Shown here: piece by piece, positions 8,665-17,167 of the stretch
Position numbering within the stretch: the first letter of the stretch is position 1
Layout of the letters: the number at the start of each line of letters is the position of its first letter
Assembly (NCBI RefSeq): GCF_003051055.1
Contig: NZ_QAON01000001.1
Location: 248,001-312,000 of the forward strand
Source: Agitococcus lubricus
GTDB lineage: Bacteria; Pseudomonadota; Gammaproteobacteria; Pseudomonadales; Moraxellaceae
Direction: 5' to 3'
DNA length: 64,000 bases
The notes under the pieces: generated by a model
What the model saw: only the letters and a program-made list of their open reading frames with translations
The model's database searches: none
Told to the model about the DNA's origin: nothing
Position numbers and translations under genes: made by a program

Positions 8665-9957
8665 CTACGACTTTTCTGATGACAAACCGCTTAGCCACTG
8701 TAAACGTGCGGCAATTTTGGCTTCTAAACCACGGTCGGTCGGCTGATAAAAACGCATGCTTTGTAATGGTTCAGGCAGACAAGTTTGGCCTTTGGCATGG
8801 CCATCTACTTCGTCATGGTCATAACGATAGCCCTGACCATAACCCAAATCGGCCATCAATTTTGTCGGTGCGTTACGTAAATGCAAAGGTACTTCCAAAC
8901 TACCTGTTTTTTCAATGACTTGCTTAACTTGCTTCCAAGCACTGTAAACCGCATTACTTTTAGCGCAACAGGCCAAATAGACGGCTGCATTTGCTAAGGC
9001 TAAGTCCCCTTCTGGGCTACCGAGCCGCTCATAACTTTGCCATGCCTCTAAAGCAATTTGTTGGGCGCGCGGGTCTGCCAAACCTATATCTTCAATCGCC
9101 ATTCTTACTAAACGTCGCCCCAAATAACTGCCATCTGCCCCGCCATCTAACATACGTGCCAACCAATACAACGCAGCATCAGGATTCGAGCTACGTACCG
9201 ATTTATGTAAAGCCGAAATTTGCTCATAAAATTGGTCGCCACCTTTATCAAAACGGCGTAAGCCCTTGCCTAAAAATTGGCTCAGTACCTTATCATCTAT
9301 GCCTTGTGAGCGTGATAACTCATAAGCAGTTTCTAATAAGACTAAGGCTTTACGCGCGTCACCGTCTGCTAACTGTGCCATCCTCAATAACCAATGTTGC
9401 GGCAACGCATCGGCGCTGGCCGCTAAGCCATCGCTTGTGTCGCTGAGTGCACGTTGCAAAATCTGTAAGAGTTCGGCCTCAGACAAAGGCTTTAAGACAA
9501 ATACCCGCAAACGAGATAGCAATGCGGCATTTAATTCAAAGGAAGGATTTTCGGTGGTTGCGCCAATTAAGGTAATCGTCCCGTCTTCAACGTAGGGTAA
9601 TAAGGCATCTTGTTGGCTTTTATTAAACCGATGAATTTCATCAATAAATAAAATCGTCCGTTTAGCCAATAAGCCACGTGCCTGTTGTTGTGCTTGCGCA
9701 ATGGCCTCACGTAATTCTTTTACGCCTGCTAATACCGCAGACAAGGCAATAAAATGGGCATTCACATACTTAGCAATTAAACGTGCTAAAGTGGTTTTGC
9801 CTACCCCCGCACTGCCCCAAAATATCAAGGAGGGACATTGCCCTTGCGTTAACAACACCCGTAAAGGTGCACCTTCGGCTAATAAATGTTGCTGACCAAA
9901 CACTTGATCTAAGTTTTGTGGTCGCATCCGCTCTGCTAAAGGGTGATACTGACTCAT
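8665..9957 (-). CDS. rarA: replication-associated recombination protein A (MgsA/RarA AAA+ ATPase)
   Basis: A 430-residue AAA+ ATPase related to clamp loaders that acts at stalled forks and interacts with SSB. It begins with the family pattern PLAERMRPQNLDQVFGQQHLL in shortened form, has Walker A WGSAGVGKTT (about 47-56), Walker B ILFIDEIHRF and sensor-1 LIGATTENPSF. The C-terminal MgsA region includes RDxxGS-like and LADP(R)AQQIALEAWQ segments. The ATG at 9957 is chosen because it matches the usual N-terminus and sits immediately after the upstream transglutaminase stop at 9960; the longer frame would need a TTG start. The two genes are probably co-transcribed. Confidence 0.95.
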   Translation of the reverse strand: MSQYHPLAERMRPQNLDQVFGQQHLLAEGAPLRVLLTQGQCPSLIFWGSAGVGKTTLARLIAKYVNAHFIALSAVLAGVKELREAIAQAQQQARGLLAKRTILFIDEIHRFNKSQQDALLPYVEDGTITLIGATTENPSFELNAALLSRLRVFVLKPLSEAELLQILQRALSDTSDGLAASADALPQHWLLRMAQLADGDARKALVLLETAYELSRSQGIDDKVLSQFLGKGLRRFDKGGDQFYEQISALHKSVRSSNPDAALYWLARMLDGGADGSYLGRRLVRMAIEDIGLADPRAQQIALEAWQSYERLGSPEGDLALANAAVYLACCAKSNAVYSAWKQVKQVIEKTGSLEVPLHLRNAPTKLMADLGYGQGYRYDHDEVDGHAKGQTCLPEPLQSMRFYQPTDRGLEAKIAARLQWLSGLSSEKS

Positions 9958-9959
9958 AA

Positions 9960-10832
9960 CTACATGGCTGTTGATAAGGCTTGTAAACAATGATGTGGCA
10001 AAACATAATTCAGAGAATTGTCATGCACAGGATTAATATCAATACTTGGAGCTAGACTATTCACTGTTCCAAAAATAGTCGCAAATGGCACATCGGCGGC
10101 ATCTCTGCCCACACCAAAACGCACAAATCCCATGGGGATAGACGTGCCTGACGGGTCAAAAATATACCAACGGTCGCCCAAATACACTTCAACATAAGCA
10201 TGAAAATCGGGTGGGCCCAACACAGGATTAGCCCCATAGTCTGTGCCTGTCACAAAACGTGCAGGAATATTTACCGCCCGACACAAGGCAATCATTAAAT
10301 GTGCAAAATCACGACATACCCCCACTTGCTCAATTAAGGTATCAATCGCGGAGGTACTCCCATTCGAGGTATTGGGGGTAAAGATGACGCGTTTTTGTAC
10401 CCATTCTTGAATTGCTTGCACACGGCTATAACCTTGCCATAAATGACCAAATTCACGAATCGCCAACTTATGTAACCGATCAGACTGACAATAACGACTT
10501 GGATAAATATAACTCAACACCTGCATGGGCAACCGTGCGACAGGTACTTCGGCAATTTGAGTTGGCTCAGCACGATGATGATTAATCTCAACCGTTGACT
10601 GGTAATTTACCTTTAAGTGCCCAACATTGGCATGTAAACGCATATAACGATTACCTGTTGCCGCATCGGTATAAATTTCGGGGTTAATCTGCGTTTGGCT
10701 TAACACCAAACTTTCTTGTACTACACGTTGATAAGGGGTATGAGCGTGATGAATATTGAAAATAAAATCTGAGCCTTGATCCAGTATTTCATAATTAAGT
10801 TCGAGAGCGAGTTTGAGTTTGACCATAACCAT
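9960..10832 (-). CDS. transglutaminase-like family protein
   Basis: A protein of about 290 residues with an N-terminal beta-sandwich domain (bacterial transglutaminase-like N-terminal region) and a transglutaminase core. The catalytic triad can be read: Cys in GVCRDFAHLMIALCR, His in DFHAYVEVYLGDRW, and Asp in YIFDPSGT. Such cytosolic bacterial proteins are thought to be cysteine proteases or amidases rather than cross-linking enzymes. Start at 10832 (ATG after TTTAAG) is favoured; ATG 10826 is an alternative, and the frame extends to a GTG at 10913 that would run almost into fur. The stop nearly abuts the rarA start. Confidence 0.85.
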   Translation of the reverse strand: MVMVKLKLALELNYEILDQGSDFIFNIHHAHTPYQRVVQESLVLSQTQINPEIYTDAATGNRYMRLHANVGHLKVNYQSTVEINHHRAEPTQIAEVPVARLPMQVLSYIYPSRYCQSDRLHKLAIREFGHLWQGYSRVQAIQEWVQKRVIFTPNTSNGSTSAIDTLIEQVGVCRDFAHLMIALCRAVNIPARFVTGTDYGANPVLGPPDFHAYVEVYLGDRWYIFDPSGTSIPMGFVRFGVGRDAADVPFATIFGTVNSLAPSIDINPVHDNSLNYVLPHHCLQALSTAM

Positions 10833-10939
10833 CTTAAATCTAAAAACCACATTAACTAACGTGGCATAAAACAAAAAACGATTATGGTCGTATCTGTCAT
10901 AGACAACCAGCACTATCTGTCTTTTTACACTAAGATACG

Positions 10940-11383
10940 TTAGCGTTTGTTACGACCATGCGCTTTGTCTTGACACTCTGGACTACTGCAAATGCCATAT
11001 AAGTGCAAAGCATGTCCCGTCAGGGTAAAACCTAAAGACTCTGCTACTTTATGCTGCTGTTGCTCAATCAACTCATCATTGAACTCTAAAACTTTCCCAC
11101 AAGTCACACAAACGATATGGTCGTGATGTTCGGCTTTACTGATTTCAAATACCGAGTGACCGCCTTCAAAATGATGGCGCTCGACAATACCTGCAGATTC
11201 AAATTGGGTTAATACACGATAGACTGTGGCTAAGCCCACGTCTTCCCCTTGTTCCAATAAGGCCTTATAGACATCTTCTGCACTTAAATGATGTACAGGT
11301 GAGTTTTCGAGTAACTCTAAAATTTTGATACGCGGTAGCGTGACTTTTAAGCCTGCTTTACGCAAATCTTGATTGCTAAACAT
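10940..11383 (-). CDS. fur: ferric uptake regulator Fur
   Basis: A 147-residue metalloregulator that, with Fe(II), represses iron-uptake genes. The winged-helix DNA-binding half has LKVTLPRIKILELL and DVGLATVYRVLTQFESAGIV. The dimerisation and metal half has HHFEGGHSVFE, HHDHIVCVTCGKVLEF and a C-terminal CSSPEC motif, all standard for Fur as opposed to Zur or PerR. It is transcribed divergently from bamE, the usual gammaproteobacterial arrangement. No convincing Fur box is seen in its own promoter region, but one candidate lies upstream of the porin gene near 57.7 kb. Confidence 0.96.
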   Translation of the reverse strand: MFSNQDLRKAGLKVTLPRIKILELLENSPVHHLSAEDVYKALLEQGEDVGLATVYRVLTQFESAGIVERHHFEGGHSVFEISKAEHHDHIVCVTCGKVLEFNDELIEQQQHKVAESLGFTLTGHALHLYGICSSPECQDKAHGRNKR

Positions 11384-11615
11384 AACCTAGCCTCTTAGCC
11401 CTTTATATACAGTAAAGAAGGTTGCCTTGTGTTTGCTTAAACACATAGACGCACTTGCTTACTCTCATCATTTTAGAGTCGTTAACATGGCGTAATCGAA
11501 CGCTAAAACAGCACAACCCTGTTGAATATCTACAAATCAGTAATTATCGTCGGGGTGTGAATGGTGTAGGATTATCGACTTATCTCCCCCGATGAACAAG
11601 AGAGGATACGACACT

Positions 11616-12023
11616 GTGACACAAAAACTGTTTTTTTTGCCAATTCTGTTGGCGACACTTGTGTCCTTAACGGCTTGCCAAGCACTCAGCGTGTACAAGA
11701 TTGACCGTCCACAAGGCAACCCGATTACCCAAGACATGGCCGCTAAACTTAAACTGGGCATGACGCCGTCTCAGGTACGTTATATTTTGGGTAGTCCGAT
11801 GATTACCGACACCCTAAATCCTAATCGTTGGGATTATCAATACCGTTTTGATGCGGGAACTTATGCAAAATATAACGGCATTAAAGATGTCCGTCATCAA
11901 GGTTTAAGTGTGATTTTTGAACAAGGCAAGTTGAGTCAAATTATTGGCGCCGATACCTTGCCAACCAACACAACCATGACTATTCCCAGTAAAGATGGTG
12001 GACTCAGAGCCGAGCCACTATAA
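11616..12023 (+). CDS. bamE: outer-membrane assembly lipoprotein BamE (SmpA/OmlA)
   Basis: A small lipoprotein of the BAM complex that stabilises BamA-BamD during insertion of outer-membrane beta-barrels. The lipobox L-T-A-C ends the signal peptide, and the mature part has the family's YKIDRPQGNPIT and KLKLGMTPSQVRYILGSPM segments followed by NRWDYQYRF. The GTG at 11616 is chosen because AGAGGA lies 9 bases upstream and it gives a normal MTQKLFFLPILL signal peptide; the ATG at 11592 has no ribosome site. It converges with rnfH with only 5 bases between the stops. Confidence 0.93.
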   Translation: MTQKLFFLPILLATLVSLTACQALSVYKIDRPQGNPITQDMAAKLKLGMTPSQVRYILGSPMITDTLNPNRWDYQYRFDAGTYAKYNGIKDVRHQGLSVIFEQGKLSQIIGADTLPTNTTMTIPSKDGGLRAEPL

Positions 12024-12028
12024 ACTGA

Positions 12029-12340
12029 TTAAGACTTAGCGCGTGCCTCTTGTGCCTTTGCAGCACGTGCTTTGCGTGCCTCTTTGGGGTCTGTGAGTAA
12101 CGGACGATAAATTTCTATGCGTTCACCTGCACAAACGGCGCGTGTTTTTGGCGATTTTTCTAATTTACCAAAGACACCCAAACTGGCTTGACTGAGGTCT
12201 AAATCGGGAAAATGCTCGACCATTCTCGACTGAACGACGGCATCATATAAACTGGTACCTTCAGGCACTTGTATGGTCAAAATCAGTTGCTTATGCGGTA
12301 AGGCATAAGCAACTTCGACTTCAACTAAGGTTTGACTCAT
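12029..12340 (-). CDS. rnfH: RnfH family protein
   Basis: A ubiquitin-like-fold protein of 103 residues of the RnfH (UPF0125) family, found beside rnf operons or, as here, in the bamE neighbourhood. Recognised from VEVAYALPHKQLILTIQVPEG, VGVFG-type GVFGKLEK and ERIEIYRPLLTDPKEARKAR. It ends in a basic Ala/Lys/Arg-rich tail. The start at 12340 overlaps the stop of the upstream transporter gene by 4 bases (ATGA), so the two are translationally coupled. The usual neighbour ratA is absent and replaced by this transporter. Biochemical function of RnfH is not established. Confidence 0.9.
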   Translation of the reverse strand: MSQTLVEVEVAYALPHKQLILTIQVPEGTSLYDAVVQSRMVEHFPDLDLSQASLGVFGKLEKSPKTRAVCAGERIEIYRPLLTDPKEARKARAAKAQEARAKS

Positions 12341-13380
12341 AAAGCCAAACCGACCAATAGCCAAATAACGGTTAAGGGTACCGCAATACGAATACCCATG
12401 CGCCATAGATTATACAGTGCCTCACTTTGCATATTTAAGGCCTTACGGGCATGGCTAATTTTCATCAACCAGCCTGTTAAAATGGCATATCCCAATACTG
12501 CCACTAGGACGGTCACTATCATGACATAATCAAAGGCGACATAAGTCGCCGCATAAGTCGCCGCCACAATCAGTAACATCACCCCACCTAAGGCAATAGG
12601 CTTTGCCATAAAGCGCTCGCGCAGTTGGCGAACAATCACTTCAGCCAAAATTGCACAGGCAAATACAGCCGTTAACACATGGCAGACAACACTCAAATTA
12701 CCTTCTGCGCTGCCAACAGCAATGGTTAATGCACCCACCAGTGTTTGTGTCAACCAAACGGGCAATACGGTGGTGCTGGCACGTTCATCATGCAAACGCT
12801 GCTGTACAAGCCATGCATATAAGCCTAAACCCAAGCCATTGGCCAATAACACGGCGCGGCCAATTTCTTGCCATTGTTCAGGTGTTAATAAATGAATTTG
12901 TAAGGTTTGTGGCACAAGCACCACATTCAACACTAATACGGCGGGTACTAAAATGGCGACATACGGCAACAAGCGCGCCATACCTACCCATGCAAAACCC
13001 ATGGCCAAAAAGACGATTAAAAAGGGAAAAATCTCTTTAGTGGCAATATTTTCGCTGCTAATCACGAGGCCTTGCGTGGCGTAGTAGGCCGAAAATGCAA
13101 TTAACAGCATCAATGCTAACATCGCTAAAGGCGCTAATAGGCGCCAAAAAGTGGCTAAATCGGAATCGCGAGTAATAGGCGCTAAGGCTTGTAAGGGCAA
13201 AACTTTGGTTCTACGCACCAGCACAGCATCTACAAAGGCTAAAGGCAAACCTGCAAGCACCATAAACAATAGCCATAACAAGGCAAAGGTCTGGTTATGC
13301 GGCGCGCTAGGTAGACCCAACGCCGTCGTTAAACTTAAAGTCGTGAGGGCAGCCGCCCCAATCGCGGATAGAGTATTCAT
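12337..13380 (-). CDS. NSS/SNF-like transporter family membrane protein, short form
   Basis: An integral membrane protein of 347 residues with about ten hydrophobic segments. The N-terminus (LGLPSAPHNQTFALLWLLFMVLAGLPLAFVDAVLVRR) resembles, segment by segment, TM1-TM2 of bacterial neurotransmitter:sodium symporters, and the C-terminus YNLWRMGIRIAVPLTVIWLL resembles their last helix. The protein is about 100 residues shorter than typical bacterial NSS members and TM1 lacks a clear sodium-site motif, so transport activity is uncertain. It is translationally coupled to rnfH. The assignment is by pattern and should be read as family-level at best. Confidence 0.6.
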   Translation of the reverse strand: MNTLSAIGAAALTTLSLTTALGLPSAPHNQTFALLWLLFMVLAGLPLAFVDAVLVRRTKVLPLQALAPITRDSDLATFWRLLAPLAMLALMLLIAFSAYYATQGLVISSENIATKEIFPFLIVFLAMGFAWVGMARLLPYVAILVPAVLVLNVVLVPQTLQIHLLTPEQWQEIGRAVLLANGLGLGLYAWLVQQRLHDERASTTVLPVWLTQTLVGALTIAVGSAEGNLSVVCHVLTAVFACAILAEVIVRQLRERFMAKPIALGGVMLLIVAATYAATYVAFDYVMIVTVLVAVLGYAILTGWLMKISHARKALNMQSEALYNLWRMGIRIAVPLTVIWLLVGLAL

Positions 13381-13520
13381 AAAGTGTCAATAATCAATTA
13401 AACAGAATGAGCCAAAGCTGGTGCTAACGCCTGTATTACTTGAAGCCATTTTCTGTTTTTAATAAAAAACGTGTTATCTTGTCAGTATAGCCCCTGAATC
13501 AGAAAAGGGGTACCGTCTCC

Positions 13521-15461
13521 TTAGCTCAGCTCTACAGGTTGCAAGCAGAAAGAAACCTCCTGTAAGAAACCTTCTTGCTGAGTCAACTCATCTAACTGCT
13601 GTTTAATTTCTACTAAACGATGGTCACGGGTGGCATCTATCATCTGTAGATGTTCTAAGCGTTTTAATTGTTCATCAATGCGTTTTTTGGCTTCTAGGGT
13701 TTGTTGCATCAGTGGAACTAAGACTTGTTTACACCAACGCGCGGCATCTTCACGGGCTTTTTCATAAACCACCTTCGCTTCGCGCGCTAAGGTATCAAAA
13801 AAGTGGTCAAAGACTTTTTCTTGATTCGCCAATAACGAACCAAAACGGTTTTTATACGGAGCCGCTTGTTTTTCTAGCTCAGTAAACTCGTTGATATATT
13901 GCTCAATATCCACATAGGGATATTTAAGGTCTACTTGCCCCAAGGCTTGCATATAACGCTGATAAATTTTATTGGCCGTTTGTTCGGCAGCATCCATTTC
14001 ATCACGTAAACGGCGTAAATCTAATTTCAGTCCTTGAAAGAAAATCCCAATCGCGGCAGCCGAACCAAAACCTACCGTACTACTGGCTGACTCACGCGCA
14101 CGCGAGAAGTGCCACTCCAATTTTTCATTACCCACTAACTCGGCAATGCGCCCGAGATGTTGCTCTAAAACCGCCTTTCCTTCTTGCAGAAGAACTAAAC
14201 GTTGGTTATGTTTTTCTTGCTCTTTACGCACTAAACGCGTTAAACCAACCAACTCCACTTCCACGTCTTTTTCGTTACGGTTAAATAAATCATATTCTTG
14301 CTGTAAGGCTGCCCGTTTTTCGACTAAGGTTTGCTGACTGGTATCAACCAGCTCAATCACTTCTTTTAAGGTCACGTTTTTTAAGGATTGTTGACGTGCT
14401 GTAATCACTGAGGTCGCTAAGGCAGCTTCTAAGTCCAATAGACGGCTGGACTCTAACAAGGATTGGTCGTTATAGACATACGCCCGCGCACCTTGACGTG
14501 CACTCAAGGGCAAGACATTTTCTATGGGCAAATGCAGTTGATGTGCAGAAAAACGCACTAAACGTGACAAACTGTCTTGTACATCAATGGGATACAATGC
14601 ATCGTCATCATCTAATAAATCAATTTTATTGATAATCGCATACAACGCGGTATTACTACGCGCTGCTAAATCGCGGACATGGTTGTTCCAAATGGAGAAG
14701 TCACTCGCGGTGACACCACAATCGGCGGATAGGACAAATAATAAAGCATGGGCTTCTGGCAAAAAGCTGAGGGTTAATTCGGGCTCTAGGCCTAAGGCAT
14801 TCAAACCAGGTGTATCAATAATTGATAAGCCCATACGTAATAAGGGATGGTCTAGATTAATCAGCGCATGTCGCCATGCGGGAATATGTACATAACCTGC
14901 TTTTTTGGAGGAAGACTCCAAAAACTCGACCTCAAACCCCAAACTTTCAGCCACTTGAGTCGTCACTTCACGGGTTTTGGCCACTTCTTCAAAGGCACGC
15001 TGAATGGATTGTGTGCTACTCAGGTCTAAATCTAAATGCGCCCAGTGTTCTAGTTGACGACGATATGAAGCCAAAGGTACGGCACTACTACGGGTTTGAA
15101 TGGGTAATAATTTGATATATGGTCCACTCGCTTGTGGGTCATAAAAGACTTCGGTAGGACACATCGTGGTTCGGCCAATCCGCGTCGGAAATAAACGCAT
15201 TTTGTAATGCCGCCCCAAAATAGCATTAATTAATTCTGTTTTACCACGCGAAAACTCACCGACAAAGGCCAATAAAATACGGTCTGAGGTAAAGGCTCTT
15301 AGGGCTCTGGCTAAGCGGTCATCTAAATCTATAGAGCTTAAGCCTTGCTCATGTAGCCACAGACGATAACGTTTGATTTCATTCGCAATTGATAATTTCC
15401 ACGCACTAAAGGCTTGAATACCCGTGAGTAGTTTATCTCCCATTTGCACGACTTGTGTCAC
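13521..15461 (-). CDS. dynamin-like GTPase
   Basis: A large (646-residue) GTPase of the bacterial dynamin-like family, expected to act on membranes. The G domain shows G1 GEFSRGKT (about 68-75), a conserved switch threonine in RTTMCPTEV, G3 DTPG and G4 NKIDLL. After it come long helical, coiled-coil stretches rich in Glu, Gln and Lys with a short hydrophobic/Gly-Ala segment (VGFGSAAAIGIFF) that could be a membrane-paddle tip. The GTG at 15461 is chosen because AAGGGG precedes it and it overlaps the yggU stop as GTGA, indicating translational coupling. The membrane target and role are unknown; its place at the end of the yggS-proC-yggT-yggU operon is a clue only. Confidence 0.85.
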   Translation of the reverse strand: MTQVVQMGDKLLTGIQAFSAWKLSIANEIKRYRLWLHEQGLSSIDLDDRLARALRAFTSDRILLAFVGEFSRGKTELINAILGRHYKMRLFPTRIGRTTMCPTEVFYDPQASGPYIKLLPIQTRSSAVPLASYRRQLEHWAHLDLDLSSTQSIQRAFEEVAKTREVTTQVAESLGFEVEFLESSSKKAGYVHIPAWRHALINLDHPLLRMGLSIIDTPGLNALGLEPELTLSFLPEAHALLFVLSADCGVTASDFSIWNNHVRDLAARSNTALYAIINKIDLLDDDDALYPIDVQDSLSRLVRFSAHQLHLPIENVLPLSARQGARAYVYNDQSLLESSRLLDLEAALATSVITARQQSLKNVTLKEVIELVDTSQQTLVEKRAALQQEYDLFNRNEKDVEVELVGLTRLVRKEQEKHNQRLVLLQEGKAVLEQHLGRIAELVGNEKLEWHFSRARESASSTVGFGSAAAIGIFFQGLKLDLRRLRDEMDAAEQTANKIYQRYMQALGQVDLKYPYVDIEQYINEFTELEKQAAPYKNRFGSLLANQEKVFDHFFDTLAREAKVVYEKAREDAARWCKQVLVPLMQQTLEAKKRIDEQLKRLEHLQMIDATRDHRLVEIKQQLDELTQQEGFLQEVSFCLQPVELS

Positions 15462-15766
15462 GATACAACCCCTTGCAAAATTTTTATAATCGATGGGGGC
15501 AAACACACGACGTTCTGAACACGAACCCGTTTAGTGCGTGTGGTTTCGCCACTCAATAATTGCACCGATTTTTTATTGACGGCAAATATATGTGCCAAAA
15601 ATCGACATAACTCGTCATTTGCTTTGCCATCCACAGGTGGCGCGTGCAAACGAACTTTTAAGGCCTGACCATGCAGCCCAACAAACTCAGAGCGAGCTGC
15701 ATTGGGTTGCACATGCAGATTTAATACCAAATCTGAGCCGTGTTGTTGAATGGCCTCGGTTGCCAT
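15458..15766 (-). CDS. yggU: YggU / DUF167 (UPF0235) family protein
   Basis: A small 102-residue alpha/beta protein of the UPF0235 family. Diagnostic segments are LNLHVQPNAARSEFVG, LKVRLHAPPVDGKAND and VQLLSGETTRTKRVRV. Its function is not established. The ATG at 15766 is used, 3 bases past the yggT stop region; an upstream TTG is unlikely. The 3' end overlaps the dynamin-like gene's GTG start. Standard neighbour of yggT and proC in gammaproteobacteria. Confidence 0.93.
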   Translation of the reverse strand: MATEAIQQHGSDLVLNLHVQPNAARSEFVGLHGQALKVRLHAPPVDGKANDELCRFLAHIFAVNKKSVQLLSGETTRTKRVRVQNVVCLPPSIIKILQGVVS

Positions 15767-15768
15767 AG

Positions 15769-16338
15769 TCAAAAATTCAGGCTAAACAGGCTTTGCGACA
15801 TCGCTCTTAATAAAATTTGTAGTATTTGTATCATTAAAAAGGCCAAAATTGGCGATAAATCTAAGCCACCCATGGCTGGTAATAGTTTACGAAACGGGGC
15901 TAACACAGGTTCCGTGATTTGTTGTAACAGGGCAGCAAACGGACTATAACCAGGGCTAATCCAACTTAAAACGATACTAATAATAATTGCCCAAAAATAA
16001 AACTCCGTCGCCAGATAGATTAGCTGAAAGATTGCACTTAAAACAAGCAAGATTGGCGGTAAAGTGCCATGCCCACTGATGAGTGACATCAAGGTCATAC
16101 TGAGCAATTGCAATAACACAATAGCAAATAAAGCCGAAAAATCCCAATACTTATGTTTAGGCATAATCTGCCGTAAGGGATTGAGCACAGGCGCACTTGC
16201 CTTGACGACAAATTGAGAGATAGGGTTGTAAAAATCGGCTTGCACTAATTGCAACAAAAAGCGCACCCACAAAATGCCAATATACAGGCTAAAGGCGGTG
16301 CCTAGTAATAAATTGGCAATTTCGGACATGGCATTCAT
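15769..16338 (-). CDS. yggT: YggT family membrane protein
   Basis: A 189-residue integral membrane protein with two copies of the YggT motif, each a pair of helices around a polar PxxxxxRxxxP-type segment: FVVKASAPVLNPLRQIMP and, in the second half, LLQQITEPVLAPFRKLLP. Family members have been linked to osmotic or potassium homeostasis and, elsewhere, to cell-division-site organisation; the precise role is unsettled. The ATG at 16338 follows GGAG at good spacing and lies 4 bases after the proC stop. Confidence 0.92.
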   Translation of the reverse strand: MNAMSEIANLLLGTAFSLYIGILWVRFLLQLVQADFYNPISQFVVKASAPVLNPLRQIMPKHKYWDFSALFAIVLLQLLSMTLMSLISGHGTLPPILLVLSAIFQLIYLATEFYFWAIIISIVLSWISPGYSPFAALLQQITEPVLAPFRKLLPAMGGLDLSPILAFLMIQILQILLRAMSQSLFSLNF

Positions 16339-16342
16339 TGGC

Positions 16343-17167
16343 TTACTCCTGCTTGCCTAATAATTCGGCGAGTTCTTGACCACGGGCAGCACACGCTGTT
16401 AATGCGTGTTGAAATGTTTCTTTCATCGCAGCCGCATCAAAGGTGGCAATCGCTCGCTCTGTCGTCCCACCTGGCGACGTCACCCGACGACGCAACTCCG
16501 CAGGACTGACATCGGCAGTAATTGCCATTTGTGCTGCACCCAACGCGGTTTGTAAGGTTAAAGCGCGTGCGGTTTTTTCATCTAAACCCAATTGACAGCC
16601 TGCATGAATCATCGCTTCCATCACATAAAAGAAATAGGCTGGCCCCGAACCAGAAACGGCGGTTACACTATCAATTAAAGACTCTTCTTCTACCCACAAG
16701 GTCAAGCCTACGGCATTCAAAATAGTTTCGGCTTGCTGACGCTGTTGACTATTGACTTGCGGACTGGCAAATAAACCTGTTGCCCCAGACTGCACCAGTG
16801 CTGGCGTATTGGGCATAGCACGTACAATCGCTAAATCCCCACCCAACCAACGACTGATACTGGCCACAGGAATGCCTGCCGCAATCGAAATGATAATTGG
16901 TTGTTTGGCTTGTACAAGCGGTGCTAAAGGTTTGAGCACCTCAGCCATCACTTGTGGCTTAACCGCCAACACTAAAATATCGGCCTTTTTAACGACCTCT
17001 GCATTGTCGGTACTGGTAAAAATACCCTGTTCGCCAAAGGCATGTAATTGACTGATTTGGCTATCGGCCAGTGCTAATTGTGAGGCGTGATGACCACGCG
17101 CTAATAAACCCCCTACTAAAGCGGAGGCCATATTGCCCGCGCCAATAAAACCAATAGTCAAGGTCAT
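16343..17167 (-). CDS. proC: pyrroline-5-carboxylate reductase
   Basis: Catalyses the last step of proline synthesis, NAD(P)H-dependent reduction of pyrroline-5-carboxylate. 274 residues, the usual length. The N-terminal dinucleotide-binding motif GFIGAGNMA, the VLAVKPQVM segment and the C-terminal family signature AVSGSGPAYFFYVMEAM...LGLDEKTARAL...TSPGGTTERAI are all present. The start at 17167 gives a 4-base ATGA overlap with the upstream glycosyltransferase gene. It belongs to the yggS-...-proC-yggT-yggU transcription unit. Confidence 0.97.
   Translation of the reverse strand: MTLTIGFIGAGNMASALVGGLLARGHHASQLALADSQISQLHAFGEQGIFTSTDNAEVVKKADILVLAVKPQVMAEVLKPLAPLVQAKQPIIISIAAGIPVASISRWLGGDLAIVRAMPNTPALVQSGATGLFASPQVNSQQRQQAETILNAVGLTLWVEEESLIDSVTAVSGSGPAYFFYVMEAMIHAGCQLGLDEKTARALTLQTALGAAQMAITADVSPAELRRRVTSPGGTTERAIATFDAAAMKETFQHALTACAARGQELAELLGKQE

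Noticed and set aside
11384-11615. Fur autoregulatory box in the fur-bamE gap
   Set aside because: Only a 6-bp GTGTTT/AAACAC hairpin was found; nothing close to the Fur consensus.
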